A stretch of 56,331 nucleotides of DNA, taken from a virus. Numbering within the stretch: position 1 is the first letter of the stretch; each line of letters starts with the position of its first letter. A program made the position numbers and the translations under genes. A model generated the notes under the pieces. That model did no database searches, had not been told where the DNA came from, and saw nothing but the letters and a program-made list of their open reading frames with translations. This document shows positions 15,260-22,232 of this stretch, piece after piece. Where the stretch lies: positions 1 through 56,331 of IMG/VR virus record IMGVR_UViG_3300030451_001708. One strand, given 5' to 3'.

Positions 15260-17647
15260 CTACCTTACCATTCCATTGCCAGGTGCCGACATCACACCGC
15301 TTCTTAGTTTTACTTGTCCACCCGTCTTAAATGCGTAAACGCCCTTATCGGGATTGCGAAATATTTCTTTTAACTCATCCGTAAGCTCAATACCTCGAAC
15401 AACATGCGGCTCTCCGTCAGTGCCCTGAATTGTTTGTGTCTTGAGTCTCGGAAGTTTGACCTTGTTTTCTTTTTCTAATCTAGCAAGCAAGTTATTAAAG
15501 GTCTTCGGAACGATCTCGTCGTAGTATTCTTGTTGACCCTCCAAAGTACCGCCCGTCATGCTATATGCCATGTCGCCAGTGCCAATCGTTAAAAAGTCCG
15601 CGTCTTCTAACGTAATCGCCTGATCCAATGCATGTTTTAACGCAATCGTCGTCGTTTTATCCGTTGTATATAAAGAACCAATCCCTATGTCGTCTACCGT
15701 GTTAGGACCGTAAGTTTGAGAAAGTAATTCGTTTATTTGACTTATAGTCTGGTCTCGAGCAAAAATGCCTTGGTCTTCTCTCAAGAGGTTTTCAACTTTG
15801 CGCTGATACTCCAGTGCGTCTTCAAAAGTTTTAAAACCATAGTCTTTAGACTCTAATGCCTTTTCAATTTTAACTTTAGTGTTTGCTAAAAACCTTTCAT
15901 GATCCTCTAAGCTAACTCCCGTTCGATCCCGAGCTTTTCTCGGATCATAATTTGGATCGTTCTTTAAGTTATTAACAACAAGTTCTATGTCCTTATACTC
16001 TGTAACCGCGTCAAGTAGTGTCTTGCTTTTACCAGAACCATCTTCAAACAAAGGCACATATGCAAAGTCCGATAACTTTTGCGGACCGCCAAAATCTTCC
16101 TCTATTCTATTACGACTCTTGCGAAGTAATCTCGCATCTTGTGTCGCCTGACTCTGGATCTCGCCTACATGAAAAGCTTTGCCGAGTCCGTCGGGGTTTG
16201 GTTCACCAATAGTACCAAAGCGTCGGTCAACAACGTCAAACAGTGCACTGCGTAAATGAACAACAGACGGCCCACCCGCATCCGATTGAGTTGTGGAAAA
16301 GTGCATCATGTCCGATGCGACAGATGTCCGACCTATCTTTGGATTGTCTAACGTAATAACCGTTTCCGAGTATTTTCTTCCCCCAGGAGTGAAGTGTTGA
16401 GCATACGCAGTGTTAGGTCCAGTATGCACGGTGACCTTTAAAGGTTGTCCTCCGCCAATCCCTTGCTTACCTATTAAACTTTCCGCATCAAACTTGCCCG
16501 AAGGTAAACTTTCTTCTGTTAAATCTCTAGCTTGTAACTCCGCCTCAGTTACCCCTTTGTTCCTAAGAAAGTTCAAAAAGTCCGCTGCGCTTCCAAACTT
16601 GGTCTGCTTTAAACCCTGCACTACCTCTGCATATTTAGACTTAAACGGCGTAACAGCATCCATAAGCGGATATTGATAACTCTTAGCAGGATCAACTATC
16701 ATCTCGGCGTCTACCGCTTGAACAGCCGCTTGAACATCTGCCATATTCATAAAACGATCTACGTGATCTAAATCATTTGCAGGCATCCCTATATCTGAAA
16801 GAATGCCCAACCGAACCCTGTTTGCATCCTCAACTGACATGTACGTGTCTAAAAGATCAAGACTTCCTTCCATAAGCTCCATTATCATCTCACCACGTAT
16901 GTCGTCATTCGTGTTTCTAAACCGTTGAACAAAATCATCGTAGTTAGCTCGTTCAAAAATACTTTGCGGTCCGTCCGCTGCACTGAAAATTAAACCACGC
17001 TCAATGTCTATCCCAACATCTTCCGTTGGAAAATCGCCATCTTCCAGTGCCTCTAAATTTATGCCGTATTCCCTGTAGTTTGGGTTGTTTGCAGTGGTGG
17101 GAGCGTTCAAGTCTATAAGACCATCACCCTCACCACCTAATTCCTCACGAAGATCATCGTAGTCTCTTGGTGCCGGACCTATATCCTGTACCTCGTTGAG
17201 TAAATTATCATCAATCACCGTGGGCGGAGCAAAAGGAACCTCGCCCTCCGCAAGTTGCATGGGTCGTGGTACAAGATCCTCAGTGGGAACAAGAGTCTCT
17301 ATGCCCACGGGTGAAGGCACATCAGCCTGTGGTACATCTGGATCAACGCCCGTAAACGTAGAAGTCAAAATCTGTTTCGTAGGCTGCGTCAAATACCTTC
17401 CAATCCCAACCCCTAAAAGAGCTTCTAACGGTCCCATCCCCGCCTCAACAAGATCCATAGTCTCACGCTGCCCAGTCGGAGAATACTTCTCAGGCTCCGC
17501 GTACCTCGCAGCGGCGTCCCTAGGACGAGCAAACAAACTTACAAAAGGATTCAAATTAGAAAGATCATTGAGTCCCAGACCTCGGGCCAAGGGCCTTAAA
17601 CCTAGGGGAATGCCTTTTTCTATGTCAATGGTGTATCTGTCAGCCAT
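15260..17647 (-). CDS. Large virion-associated protein with polyvalent-protein-type domain
   Basis: 795 residues. A middle region reads LNFLRNKGVTEAELQARDL, then AQHFTPGGRKYSETVITLDN, then VHLRSALFDVV and FHVGEIQSQATQDAR. This is the layout of a module seen in phage large polyvalent proteins, where G-V-x-x-E-E-L, PGG-x-x-Y-x-E and h-x-E-I-Q-S-D follow in order. Such proteins are often ejected with the DNA. The N-terminus (LARGLGLNDL) and C-terminus (FKTGGQVKLRSGVM) look like virion protein ends. It is the first gene of the left late block. Confidence 0.6.
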   Translation of the reverse strand: MADRYTIDIEKGIPLGLRPLARGLGLNDLSNLNPFVSLFARPRDAAARYAEPEKYSPTGQRETMDLVEAGMGPLEALLGVGIGRYLTQPTKQILTSTFTGVDPDVPQADVPSPVGIETLVPTEDLVPRPMQLAEGEVPFAPPTVIDDNLLNEVQDIGPAPRDYDDLREELGGEGDGLIDLNAPTTANNPNYREYGINLEALEDGDFPTEDVGIDIERGLIFSAADGPQSIFERANYDDFVQRFRNTNDDIRGEMIMELMEGSLDLLDTYMSVEDANRVRLGILSDIGMPANDLDHVDRFMNMADVQAAVQAVDAEMIVDPAKSYQYPLMDAVTPFKSKYAEVVQGLKQTKFGSAADFLNFLRNKGVTEAELQARDLTEESLPSGKFDAESLIGKQGIGGGQPLKVTVHTGPNTAYAQHFTPGGRKYSETVITLDNPKIGRTSVASDMMHFSTTQSDAGGPSVVHLRSALFDVVDRRFGTIGEPNPDGLGKAFHVGEIQSQATQDARLLRKSRNRIEEDFGGPQKLSDFAYVPLFEDGSGKSKTLLDAVTEYKDIELVVNNLKNDPNYDPRKARDRTGVSLEDHERFLANTKVKIEKALESKDYGFKTFEDALEYQRKVENLLREDQGIFARDQTISQINELLSQTYGPNTVDDIGIGSLYTTDKTTTIALKHALDQAITLEDADFLTIGTGDMAYSMTGGTLEGQQEYYDEIVPKTFNNLLARLEKENKVKLPRLKTQTIQGTDGEPHVVRGIELTDELKEIFRNPDKGVYAFKTGGQVKLRSGVMSAPGNGMVR

Positions 17648-17713
17648 GTCGGCACTTTACAATAAACCCAAATGAAAATATAGGGGCAATTTTTTTCGGG
17701 GCATAGAGAACCT

Positions 17714-17734
17714 ACTTGTGTTCTACTTACAAGT
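17714..17734. promoter_or_regulatory. Inverted repeat upstream of the late block, candidate operator
   Basis: ACTTGT and ACAAGT are separated by nine bases, about 70 bp upstream of the first late gene. Spacing and dyad symmetry are typical of a repressor or activator site. ACTTGT also occurs just upstream of the genes at 22277, 27971 and 29947. No protein is assigned; a site this short could be chance. Confidence 0.3.
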
Positions 17735-18203
17735 GCAATGGAATTACCCCCGAATGAATTTATCAAACTAACATTATAAGGCAGAGGAGAGCGCACGACC
17801 CCACGTTTAGGGGGGTTAGGGGTCAGTTTGTGCTCGAACAGTCGTAAAGCAAACGTCGCAGTAACCCCTAGCTTGCTAAAGAACCGTTGCACCCAGATCC
17901 TTGCGCTGTCCACGGCAGACAAGCTTTCTCCAATGTGACGGGACATAACATTACACTACCGACTTTGGAACAAAGCTCGTTCGTTCCATGTGATGTCAGC
18001 GTACATCGGAGCCTCTTTGGAGCTTGTCCAGTCCGTGTACGTGCGCCCGTTGCTCACACACACAGGAACCCCCGTGCGGACTGTGCTCAAGGCGCGTGCC
18101 ATAAAAAAATGATGTGTCGTCAACCCCTTCCAAGTATTCAGGGGTCGGAAGGTCCCGGTTATTCGTAACATCATGCGAACCTGTACGTGACGTCATCAAG
18201 CCT

Positions 18204-18234
18204 AAAAACAGAGCCATCGGGTCTCTGTTTTTTT
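18204..18234 (+). terminator. Strong intrinsic terminator, possibly bidirectional
   Basis: AAAAACAGAG pairs with CTCTGTTTTT around a short inner CC/GG stem, followed by seven T residues on the plus strand. The opposite strand also ends in five T residues, so it could stop both directions. No annotated gene ends immediately upstream on the plus strand. Confidence 0.75.
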
Positions 18235-18405
18235 AACGGTTGTGACGTGCACATCCAGAACCGATGACGTAACGAAAACCGTCGCTTCACTGACTACCCG
18301 ATCGGGGACGATCGGCTTCCTTGACCACACGATCATTTTTATGAAAACCCATTGGCACATGCACGACGATTCTGTGGTGTGTGTAATAGCCGAAAGGAGA
18401 TACAA

Positions 18406-18678
18406 ATGGCTAAATTATCTTATTCAAATTACAGAGACTCAGAGGTCAACCTTTCCATGTCACTAAAGGAGATGGAGGCACTCGATGCTTTCATCATAGA
18501 TCACGGTCACAATTTGGAAAGTTACTCACCTGTACGAGACACACACAAAGGTCTTCGTCAAGCGTTGGTTCGAGTACATCGGGACAATGCTCAGTCGGCA
18601 GAGTGGGGTGTCGATAAGTACGAGCAAGTAATTGAGTACAAGGTCAAGAAGAAAGGAGAAGTTGATGCTAAAGCGTAA
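18406..18678 (+). CDS. Early small protein, unknown function
   Basis: 90 residues from MAKLSYSNYRDSEVNLSMS; AAAGGAGAT lies just before the ATG at 18406, so the in-frame ATG 18 codons upstream is not used. It looks helical and charged (SLKEMEALDAFIIDHGHN). First gene of the rightward early region and overlapping the next gene by 14 bp. No known family recognised. First early genes in phages often encode host-takeover factors; this is inference only. Confidence 0.6.
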   Translation: MAKLSYSNYRDSEVNLSMSLKEMEALDAFIIDHGHNLESYSPVRDTHKGLRQALVRVHRDNAQSAEWGVDKYEQVIEYKVKKKGEVDAKA

Positions 18679-18952
18679 TTTCAATTTTTACGCTGATGCA
18701 GGTCATGGTTGGTTGGAGGTAACTCCAGCCGATCTTGAGCGGGTCGGTATGAAAGTATCGGAGTTCAGCAACTACAGTTACAAGGATGAGATGCAGAAGT
18801 CATGTATCTATTATCTTGAAGAAGACAAAGATTGTTGGCAATTTTTGAACCGTTGGCATCAGTCAGTCGGTGATGAGAATACCTATACCGTAACTCAATA
18901 CGATATGGGTCAGAAGTGTTGGGTACGGGATCTAGCACATATTAATTGGTAA
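18665..18952 (+). CDS. Early small protein, unknown function
   Basis: 95 residues from MLKRNFNFYADAGHGWLEV; AGGAG lies six bases before the ATG. The motif FYADAGHGWLEV and DLERVG followed by SCIYYLEEDKDCWQF resembles a small family I recall in phages and plasmids, with no known biochemical role. It has two cysteines and many aromatics. It overlaps the upstream gene, so both are likely expressed together. Confidence 0.6.
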   Translation: MLKRNFNFYADAGHGWLEVTPADLERVGMKVSEFSNYSYKDEMQKSCIYYLEEDKDCWQFLNRWHQSVGDENTYTVTQYDMGQKCWVRDLAHINW

Positions 18953-18962
18953 GGAGATACAA

Positions 18963-19301
18963 ATGCCAAAAACAAAAAATCCATTTGGAAAATCACGAAC
19001 ACAAGAAAAGCCATACGCTATCTACAAGAACAATAGTGGTTGGGAATGGCGCATCTTGAAGACATACAAGCTTGCCAAAAACGAGGACGACTACTCTCGT
19101 TGGTTTGTAGCAGCTACGTCGCCACACATGTTTGACGGTCAGTTCGAACTGGGTGATGACTACGCAGTCAACATTCGGCGGCACGGCTACCTTGTACAGG
19201 CAGATGATGGATGGCTTGATGCTTATCCAGACGATGCAACGCCTAAAGCTTTGTCACATCAGGCAGGGCATACTGAAGATCCAACAGTAATTTGGTTCTA
19301 A
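18963..19301 (+). CDS. Early conserved protein, unknown function
   Basis: 112 residues, starting MPKTKNPFGKSRTQEKPYAI, with AAGGAGATACAA before the ATG. The central part YKNNSGWEWRILKTYKLA and DDYSRWFVAATSPHMFDG looks like a compact alpha/beta domain, and similar sequences accompany early genes in marine phages. No catalytic residues are evident. It is followed by a UUCG hairpin. Confidence 0.6.
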   Translation: MPKTKNPFGKSRTQEKPYAIYKNNSGWEWRILKTYKLAKNEDDYSRWFVAATSPHMFDGQFELGDDYAVNIRRHGYLVQADDGWLDAYPDDATPKALSHQAGHTEDPTVIWF

Positions 19302-19308
19302 TCCAACC

Positions 19309-19328
19309 GTGGGGGCTTCGGTCCCCAC
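19309..19328 (+). terminator. UUCG hairpin, attenuator or processing site
   Basis: GTGGGGGC-TTCG-GTCCCCAC forms an eight-pair stem with one G-T pair and a C(UUCG)G loop, eight bases after the upstream stop. It lacks a T-tract, so it may stabilise a 3' end or act as a weak attenuator before the gene at 19347. Confidence 0.5.
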
Positions 19329-19346
19329 AAACCCACGGAGGATATA

Positions 19347-19601
19347 ATGGGTATTGAAATATCAAAAAGTGTAAAAGAGCAATTGGTTAAGGCATATAAC
19401 AAGCTCGATGATGTCAGAGCCATGTTGGAAAACGCTAACGACGACAGTAGGTTGATAGCAGAAGAAGCGGAAGACGATTCCGTTTGGTCTACGCATGATA
19501 CCATGTCAGACGATATGGATTTATGGTTGGCTCAAATAGGAGATCTTGAAAGTAACATGCTGCACTACTTGGATCTGGATGAGGATATACTCAATGTGTA
19601 G
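19347..19601 (+). CDS. Acidic helical early protein
   Basis: 84 residues, MGIEISKSVKEQLVKAYNKL, with GGAGGATATA before the ATG. It is strongly acidic in the middle and end (EEAEDDSVWSTHD, DLDEDIL) and mainly helical. Small acidic phage proteins sometimes mimic DNA, but nothing here proves that. It overlaps the next gene by eight bases. Confidence 0.55.
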   Translation: MGIEISKSVKEQLVKAYNKLDDVRAMLENANDDSRLIAEEAEDDSVWSTHDTMSDDMDLWLAQIGDLESNMLHYLDLDEDILNV

Positions 19602-19806
19602 TTTTTATTTTGAAAAAGATTCGTTACGGTACGTTATAAAGTGGAACGGTAGTGCAACCTTTAACGTCTACTTGTTACCGTTAAGAGTTCCGAAAGATGA
19701 GATCGATGTCTTTACAGTGTATAACATTGATAACATTGAGATGGCTTATGAAGAAGCTGAACGATGGATACGGTATCACAATGAGCCAGATGAAAAGCAT
19801 ACATAG
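19594..19806 (+). CDS. Small early protein, unknown function
   Basis: 70 residues from MCSFYFEKDSLRYVIKWNG; the ATG overlaps the stop of the preceding gene. Beta-rich start (YVIKWNGSATFNVYLLPLRV) then a C-terminal helix (MAYEEAERWIRYH). No family recognised. Terminated by a hairpin two bases downstream. Confidence 0.5.
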   Translation: MCSFYFEKDSLRYVIKWNGSATFNVYLLPLRVPKDEIDVFTVYNIDNIEMAYEEAERWIRYHNEPDEKHT

Positions 19807-19807
19807 G

Positions 19808-19829
19808 AAGGGGAGCTTCGGCTCCTTTT
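19808..19829 (+). terminator. Intrinsic terminator with UUCG loop
   Basis: GGAGC-TTCG-GCTCC followed by TTTTCC, directly after the stop of the small gene ending at 19806. It closes the first early unit. Same loop type as the capsid terminator. Confidence 0.75.
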
Positions 19830-20044
19830 CCACCCGGTTATAAAAGGTGCGTTGGCTCGATGCGCCAATCGCTTGCGCGTTGAAGACGCGCTTAAAATGA
19901 GTGACTTCGTCACGCTTTTAAGTTGCCGCGCCGAAGCCGCAAGATAGGCGCAAGGCCGATCAATTCGCAAGATTTAACTTGTGTTTTATTTGAAATTTAT
20001 TTATTGTGATTGTGTTAACTAACTAAGGAAATAAGGTGTATGTA
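19830..20044. other. Gene-free structured, GC-rich segment
   Basis: No ORF is supported. The plus strand can form three consecutive hairpins: TTGGC/GCCAA near 19853-19873, GCGCGT/ACGCGC around 19875-19892, and CTTAAAA-GTGAC/GTCAC-TTTTAAG at about 19890-19921. Then comes a stretch with GCCGCAAG, GCGCAAG and TCGCAAG. It is GC-rich next to AT-rich sequence that leads to the gene at 20045. It may be a noncoding RNA or a recombination scar at the edge of an inserted module. Confidence 0.5.
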
Positions 20045-20230
20045 ATGGATTTCGATAGATTATATAAAGAATTTGATAAGCAATGTAATTGCATTTATCC
20101 CAGCCCAGACGACGGGGATCATTATTACTATGATCCGCGTTTTGTCGAATTTTGCGATGATAACGAAATTGACGCGGATGAATTTGCCGAGCTTGTTAAA
20201 CAGAGACAAGGCTGGGGAAATAGCGCGTAA
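20045..20230 (+). CDS. Small acidic protein of GC-rich island
   Basis: 61 residues from MDFDRLYKEFDKQCNCIYP; AAGG lies eight bases before the ATG. Very acidic and aromatic (DDGDHYYYDPRFVEF CDDNE). It overlaps the next gene as TAATG, so the two form a unit. An upstream GTG at 20036 is an alternative start. No function known. Confidence 0.55.
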   Translation: MDFDRLYKEFDKQCNCIYPSPDDGDHYYYDPRFVEFCDDNEIDADEFAELVKQRQGWGNSA

Positions 20231-20913
20231 TGCTTAAATCAGCTATCATTTACAACGGGCAAAGCTTATTGGATGGTAAACCAATCGTAGTTATTGCCAC
20301 CTATTCCAATCGGAATACGAAGACTGGAAAGGTCGTGCAAACTTATATATTGCGCGAAGATATAAACCCATTGGAAGCTTCGAAGACTGGCGAAGACTAT
20401 TCTATTTGCGGCAATTGCCCAATGCGCGGCGAAGTAACAACTGATCCTAATCGCAAGATTGCCAAGGGTCGAAAGTGTTACGTTAACTTAGGGCAAGGTG
20501 TTTTGATTGTATGGAAAGCTTACAAACGCGGGGTTTATCAAGTTGGCGATGCCGCGGAAATGGGTCGCGGGCGTTTTGTCCGCGTCGGTACATATGGCGA
20601 TCCCGCCGCTGTTCCGTCGCACGTTTGGGATGACCTTTTATCCGAGTGTGATACATGGACAGCTTACACTCACCAGAAACCATGGCGACCAGATATAGCA
20701 ATGCAATCCGCCGATAGTTACGCGGAAGCAGTTATGCATTGGAAAGCAGGTCGAAGAACTTTCCGAGTTGTCGCGGATCTAGGGCAAGTCGATAAAGCAA
20801 ACGAAGCCTTGTGTCCAGCATCCAAGGAAGCAGGGCGGCGCGTCCAGTGTACCGCGTGTAAATTATGCAAGGGATCTAGTCTGGCAAAATCAATTGCCAT
20901 AGTTGAACATTAA
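20230..20913 (+). CDS. Conserved cysteine-rich plasmid/phage protein, unknown function
   Basis: 227 residues. I recognise the family from plasmids and phages by SAIIYNGQSLLDGKPIVVIA, TKTGKVVQTYILR, DYSICGNCPMRG, CYVNLGQGVLIVWK, VGTYGDPAAVPS, TAYTHQ and the end LCPASKEAGRRVQCTACKLC. Two C-x-x-C clusters (CGNC; CTACKLC) could bind a metal. No biochemical role is known to me. Codon use is visibly more GC-rich than the flanking genes, and hairpins and GCGCAAG repeats flank the unit, suggesting acquisition as a module. Confidence 0.75.
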   Translation: MLKSAIIYNGQSLLDGKPIVVIATYSNRNTKTGKVVQTYILREDINPLEASKTGEDYSICGNCPMRGEVTTDPNRKIAKGRKCYVNLGQGVLIVWKAYKRGVYQVGDAAEMGRGRFVRVGTYGDPAAVPSHVWDDLLSECDTWTAYTHQKPWRPDIAMQSADSYAEAVMHWKAGRRTFRVVADLGQVDKANEALCPASKEAGRRVQCTACKLCKGSSLAKSIAIVEH

Positions 20914-20923
20914 TCCCTGGGAA

Positions 20924-20999
20924 TTGTGAGCCAGCTGCAGACAACACTGGCTCACAACATCGAGGCAATCGGGAAATTTGTATCTCGCCCGATTGCCTC
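20924..20999. terminator. Two perfect hairpins between convergent genes
   Basis: First: TTGTGAGCCAG (20924-20934) pairs with CTGGCTCACAA (20947-20957). Second: GAGGCAATCGGG (20962-20973) pairs with CCCGATTGCCTC (20988-20999), followed by an AT-rich run. Both stems are perfect and work on either strand. They separate the gene ending at 20913 from the leftward gene ending at 21040 and probably insulate both. Confidence 0.65.
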
Positions 21000-21020
21000 T
21001 ACAAAATTTTAAAAAATTCC

Positions 21021-21073
21021 GGCGCAAGAGGCGCAAGATCTATTGAGGCGCAAGAGGCGCAAGAGGCGCAAGA
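21021..21073. repeat. Five copies of GGCGCAAGA
   Basis: Copies begin at 21021, 21030, 21047, 21056 and 21065, with an eight-base interruption after the second. The last three lie in the end of the leftward nuclease gene, where they encode Leu-Ala-Pro repeats. Related GCGCAAG sequences occur at 19930-19975 on the other side of the GC-rich island. Confidence 0.7.
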
Positions 21074-21441
21074 AACTCCCATAAAGCCGCAAGGTTCTTG
21101 AACCGCGAACCTTCGGTTTTCAAGAGTCCTTTCTCCAGTAAATCGACCCCTTTTTCACCGTCAAATAAAAATATGTCGCTCGTAGAGAGGTGCTTGACTA
21201 AGTAAAAACTCTTACCGCCTCGTGCCCAATATGCAGTATGCCACGCGATTTGATGAGGCGAGATCTTTACTTTATTGCTTTTTGCTGTCTTCAATTCCAT
21301 CCAGAACGGAAACCCATCCCAGACAATATGAACATCGGGAACACCGCCCCCATGTTTATTTTCTATTCGGGTTGCGAATGCTTTACTCGGGAGACTTTTC
21401 CGAATTGTGCTCCAAAAGTTCGCCTCTGGACCTCTGCTCAT
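21040..21441 (-). CDS. VRR-NUC-type nuclease
   Basis: 133 residues. The core reads TRIENKHGGGVPDVHIVWDG followed by FPFWMELKT and ISPHQIAWH, giving Asp36, Glu49, Lys51 and Gln64: the G-x-P-D...E-x-K...Q layout of VRR-NUC/PD-(D/E)xK nucleases. Such phage enzymes act on branched or structured DNA. The C-terminus LAPLAPLAPQ comes from a DNA tandem repeat and may be dispensable. Its ATG lies inside the small-terminase gene (59-bp overlap), suggesting a joint role in processing packaged DNA. Confidence 0.75.
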   Translation of the reverse strand: MSRGPEANFWSTIRKSLPSKAFATRIENKHGGGVPDVHIVWDGFPFWMELKTAKSNKVKISPHQIAWHTAYWARGGKSFYLVKHLSTSDIFLFDGEKGVDLLEKGLLKTEGSRFKNLAALWEFLAPLAPLAPQ

Positions 21442-21931
21442 TTGTTACATCCTCCGCTGTTCCATCTATGACAAACGCTTGAGGATATTGCTCTTGAAGT
21501 TTTGCTAGTCGTGCGACTATTTCATCTCTGGATAATTGATCCATGGTATTGATGTTTTCTCTTCTATCGATAGTCAAACCGCCCAATGCTGATCGTATTT
21601 TTTCAGCGTTGATTGCGGCAGAAAAATGACCTGCCTCCTCCGCTCCCAAAGAAAGTTTGTGTAATCTTTCAAGTTGACCCAACGTGGTCACACCATATCG
21701 TCGTTCTCTTTCTTCTCTGAGTTCTTGGATATACTCCACAACGTGTGGATAATCCCGACCATTTAAAAGTCTTGATGCATGATCTTTCGCTTGATTAGGG
21801 AGATAACCTGCCTTTCGTGCACATTCAGTGTTCGAATATATTCCCTCAACAATGTGTCTTGCAAAAGTTCTCTGTCGATTTGTCAGTTGTCGATTATGTT
21901 TGTCTTCGACCTTCTTTTTTATCGATGTCAT
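21383..21931 (-). CDS. terS: Probable terminase small subunit
   Basis: 182 residues from MTSIKKKVEDKHNRQLTNRQ; AGAGG lies six bases before the ATG at 21931. The start LTNRQRTFARHIVEGIYSNT, ECARKAGYLPNQAKDHASRL LN and VVEYIQELREERERRYG follows the Terminase_2 pattern: helix-turn-helix DNA binding then a long helix. The C-terminus holds helices and an acidic tail. It would choose packaging sites for the terL at 12845-14308. It is far from terL and transcribed leftward inside the early region. Confidence 0.7.
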   Translation of the reverse strand: MTSIKKKVEDKHNRQLTNRQRTFARHIVEGIYSNTECARKAGYLPNQAKDHASRLLNGRDYPHVVEYIQELREERERRYGVTTLGQLERLHKLSLGAEEAGHFSAAINAEKIRSALGGLTIDRRENINTMDQLSRDEIVARLAKLQEQYPQAFVIDGTAEDVTNEQRSRGELLEHNSEKSPE

Positions 21932-22030
21932 ATTTGCCTCTCGTTGCCCTGATTTGCAAAGTATTCCTATATAGCGGAATTTTCCAGAGAAATCAGAAAA
22001 ACTTTCAAACAAAATGTTAGCTCTGGGCTG

Positions 22031-22196
22031 TGTTTACACTTTAACTGTAAACAGCAGACAGTAAGTGTAAACAGAAATATCTTCTGAAACATCTTATTTA
22101 TATGGGTGTGTTTACAGTATTTACAGTATTTACACCTGATTTAAATGAAAAAAAAAAAAAAACAAAATTTTTCTGGAAAACCCCCTATAGTGTAAA
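22031..22196. repeat. Cluster of TTTACA/TGTAAA motifs (iteron-like)
   Basis: TGTTTACA at 22031-22038 faces TGTAAACA at 22046-22053 as a dyad; TGTAAACA recurs at 22066-22073; TTTACA recurs at 22111, 22120 and 22129 with an exact 9-bp period; TGTAAA is at 22191-22196. Seven copies in 166 bp is far more than expected by chance. Confidence 0.75.
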
Positions 22197-22204
22197 TTTT
22201 GTAT

Positions 22205-22232
22205 TTGACACCAGTTGCCAGTCGTGTATTAC
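22205..22232 (+). promoter_or_regulatory. Sigma-70-like promoter
   Basis: A consensus TTGACA at 22205-22210, 16 bases, then TATTAC at 22227-22232. It lies 45 bp before the ATG at 22277 and just downstream of the TTTACA cluster, so it may be controlled by a protein binding there. Confidence 0.6.

Larger units (their letters stand above)
17648..18405. other. Gene-free divergent control region
   Basis: No convincing gene lies in these 758 bp between the leftward late block and the rightward early genes; the ORFs across it have no coding character. It holds a 21-bp inverted repeat near the late start, several GC-rich inverted repeats (for example ACCCCT/AGGGGT within 18120-18146), three TGACGT hexamers at about 18187, 18243 and 18264, and a strong terminator hairpin at 18204-18234. 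A terminator without an upstream gene suggests a small noncoding transcript. Late and early promoters should lie here, but none has a clear sigma-70 consensus. Confidence 0.6.

Noticed and set aside
17785-17900. tmRNA-like stretch (GTAAAGCAAACGTCGCAGTA)
   Set aside because: It resembles a tmRNA resume codon region, but there is no in-frame short tag with a stop and no tRNA-like acceptor ends nearby.
17620-17946. 108-codon leftward ORF over the control region
   Set aside because: It overlaps the start of the real late gene, has no ribosome site and no coding character.
20942-20999. tRNA-like or riboswitch structure
   Set aside because: The stems are perfect simple hairpins between convergent genes and lack a T-loop or conserved core; terminator or insulator is the simpler reading.
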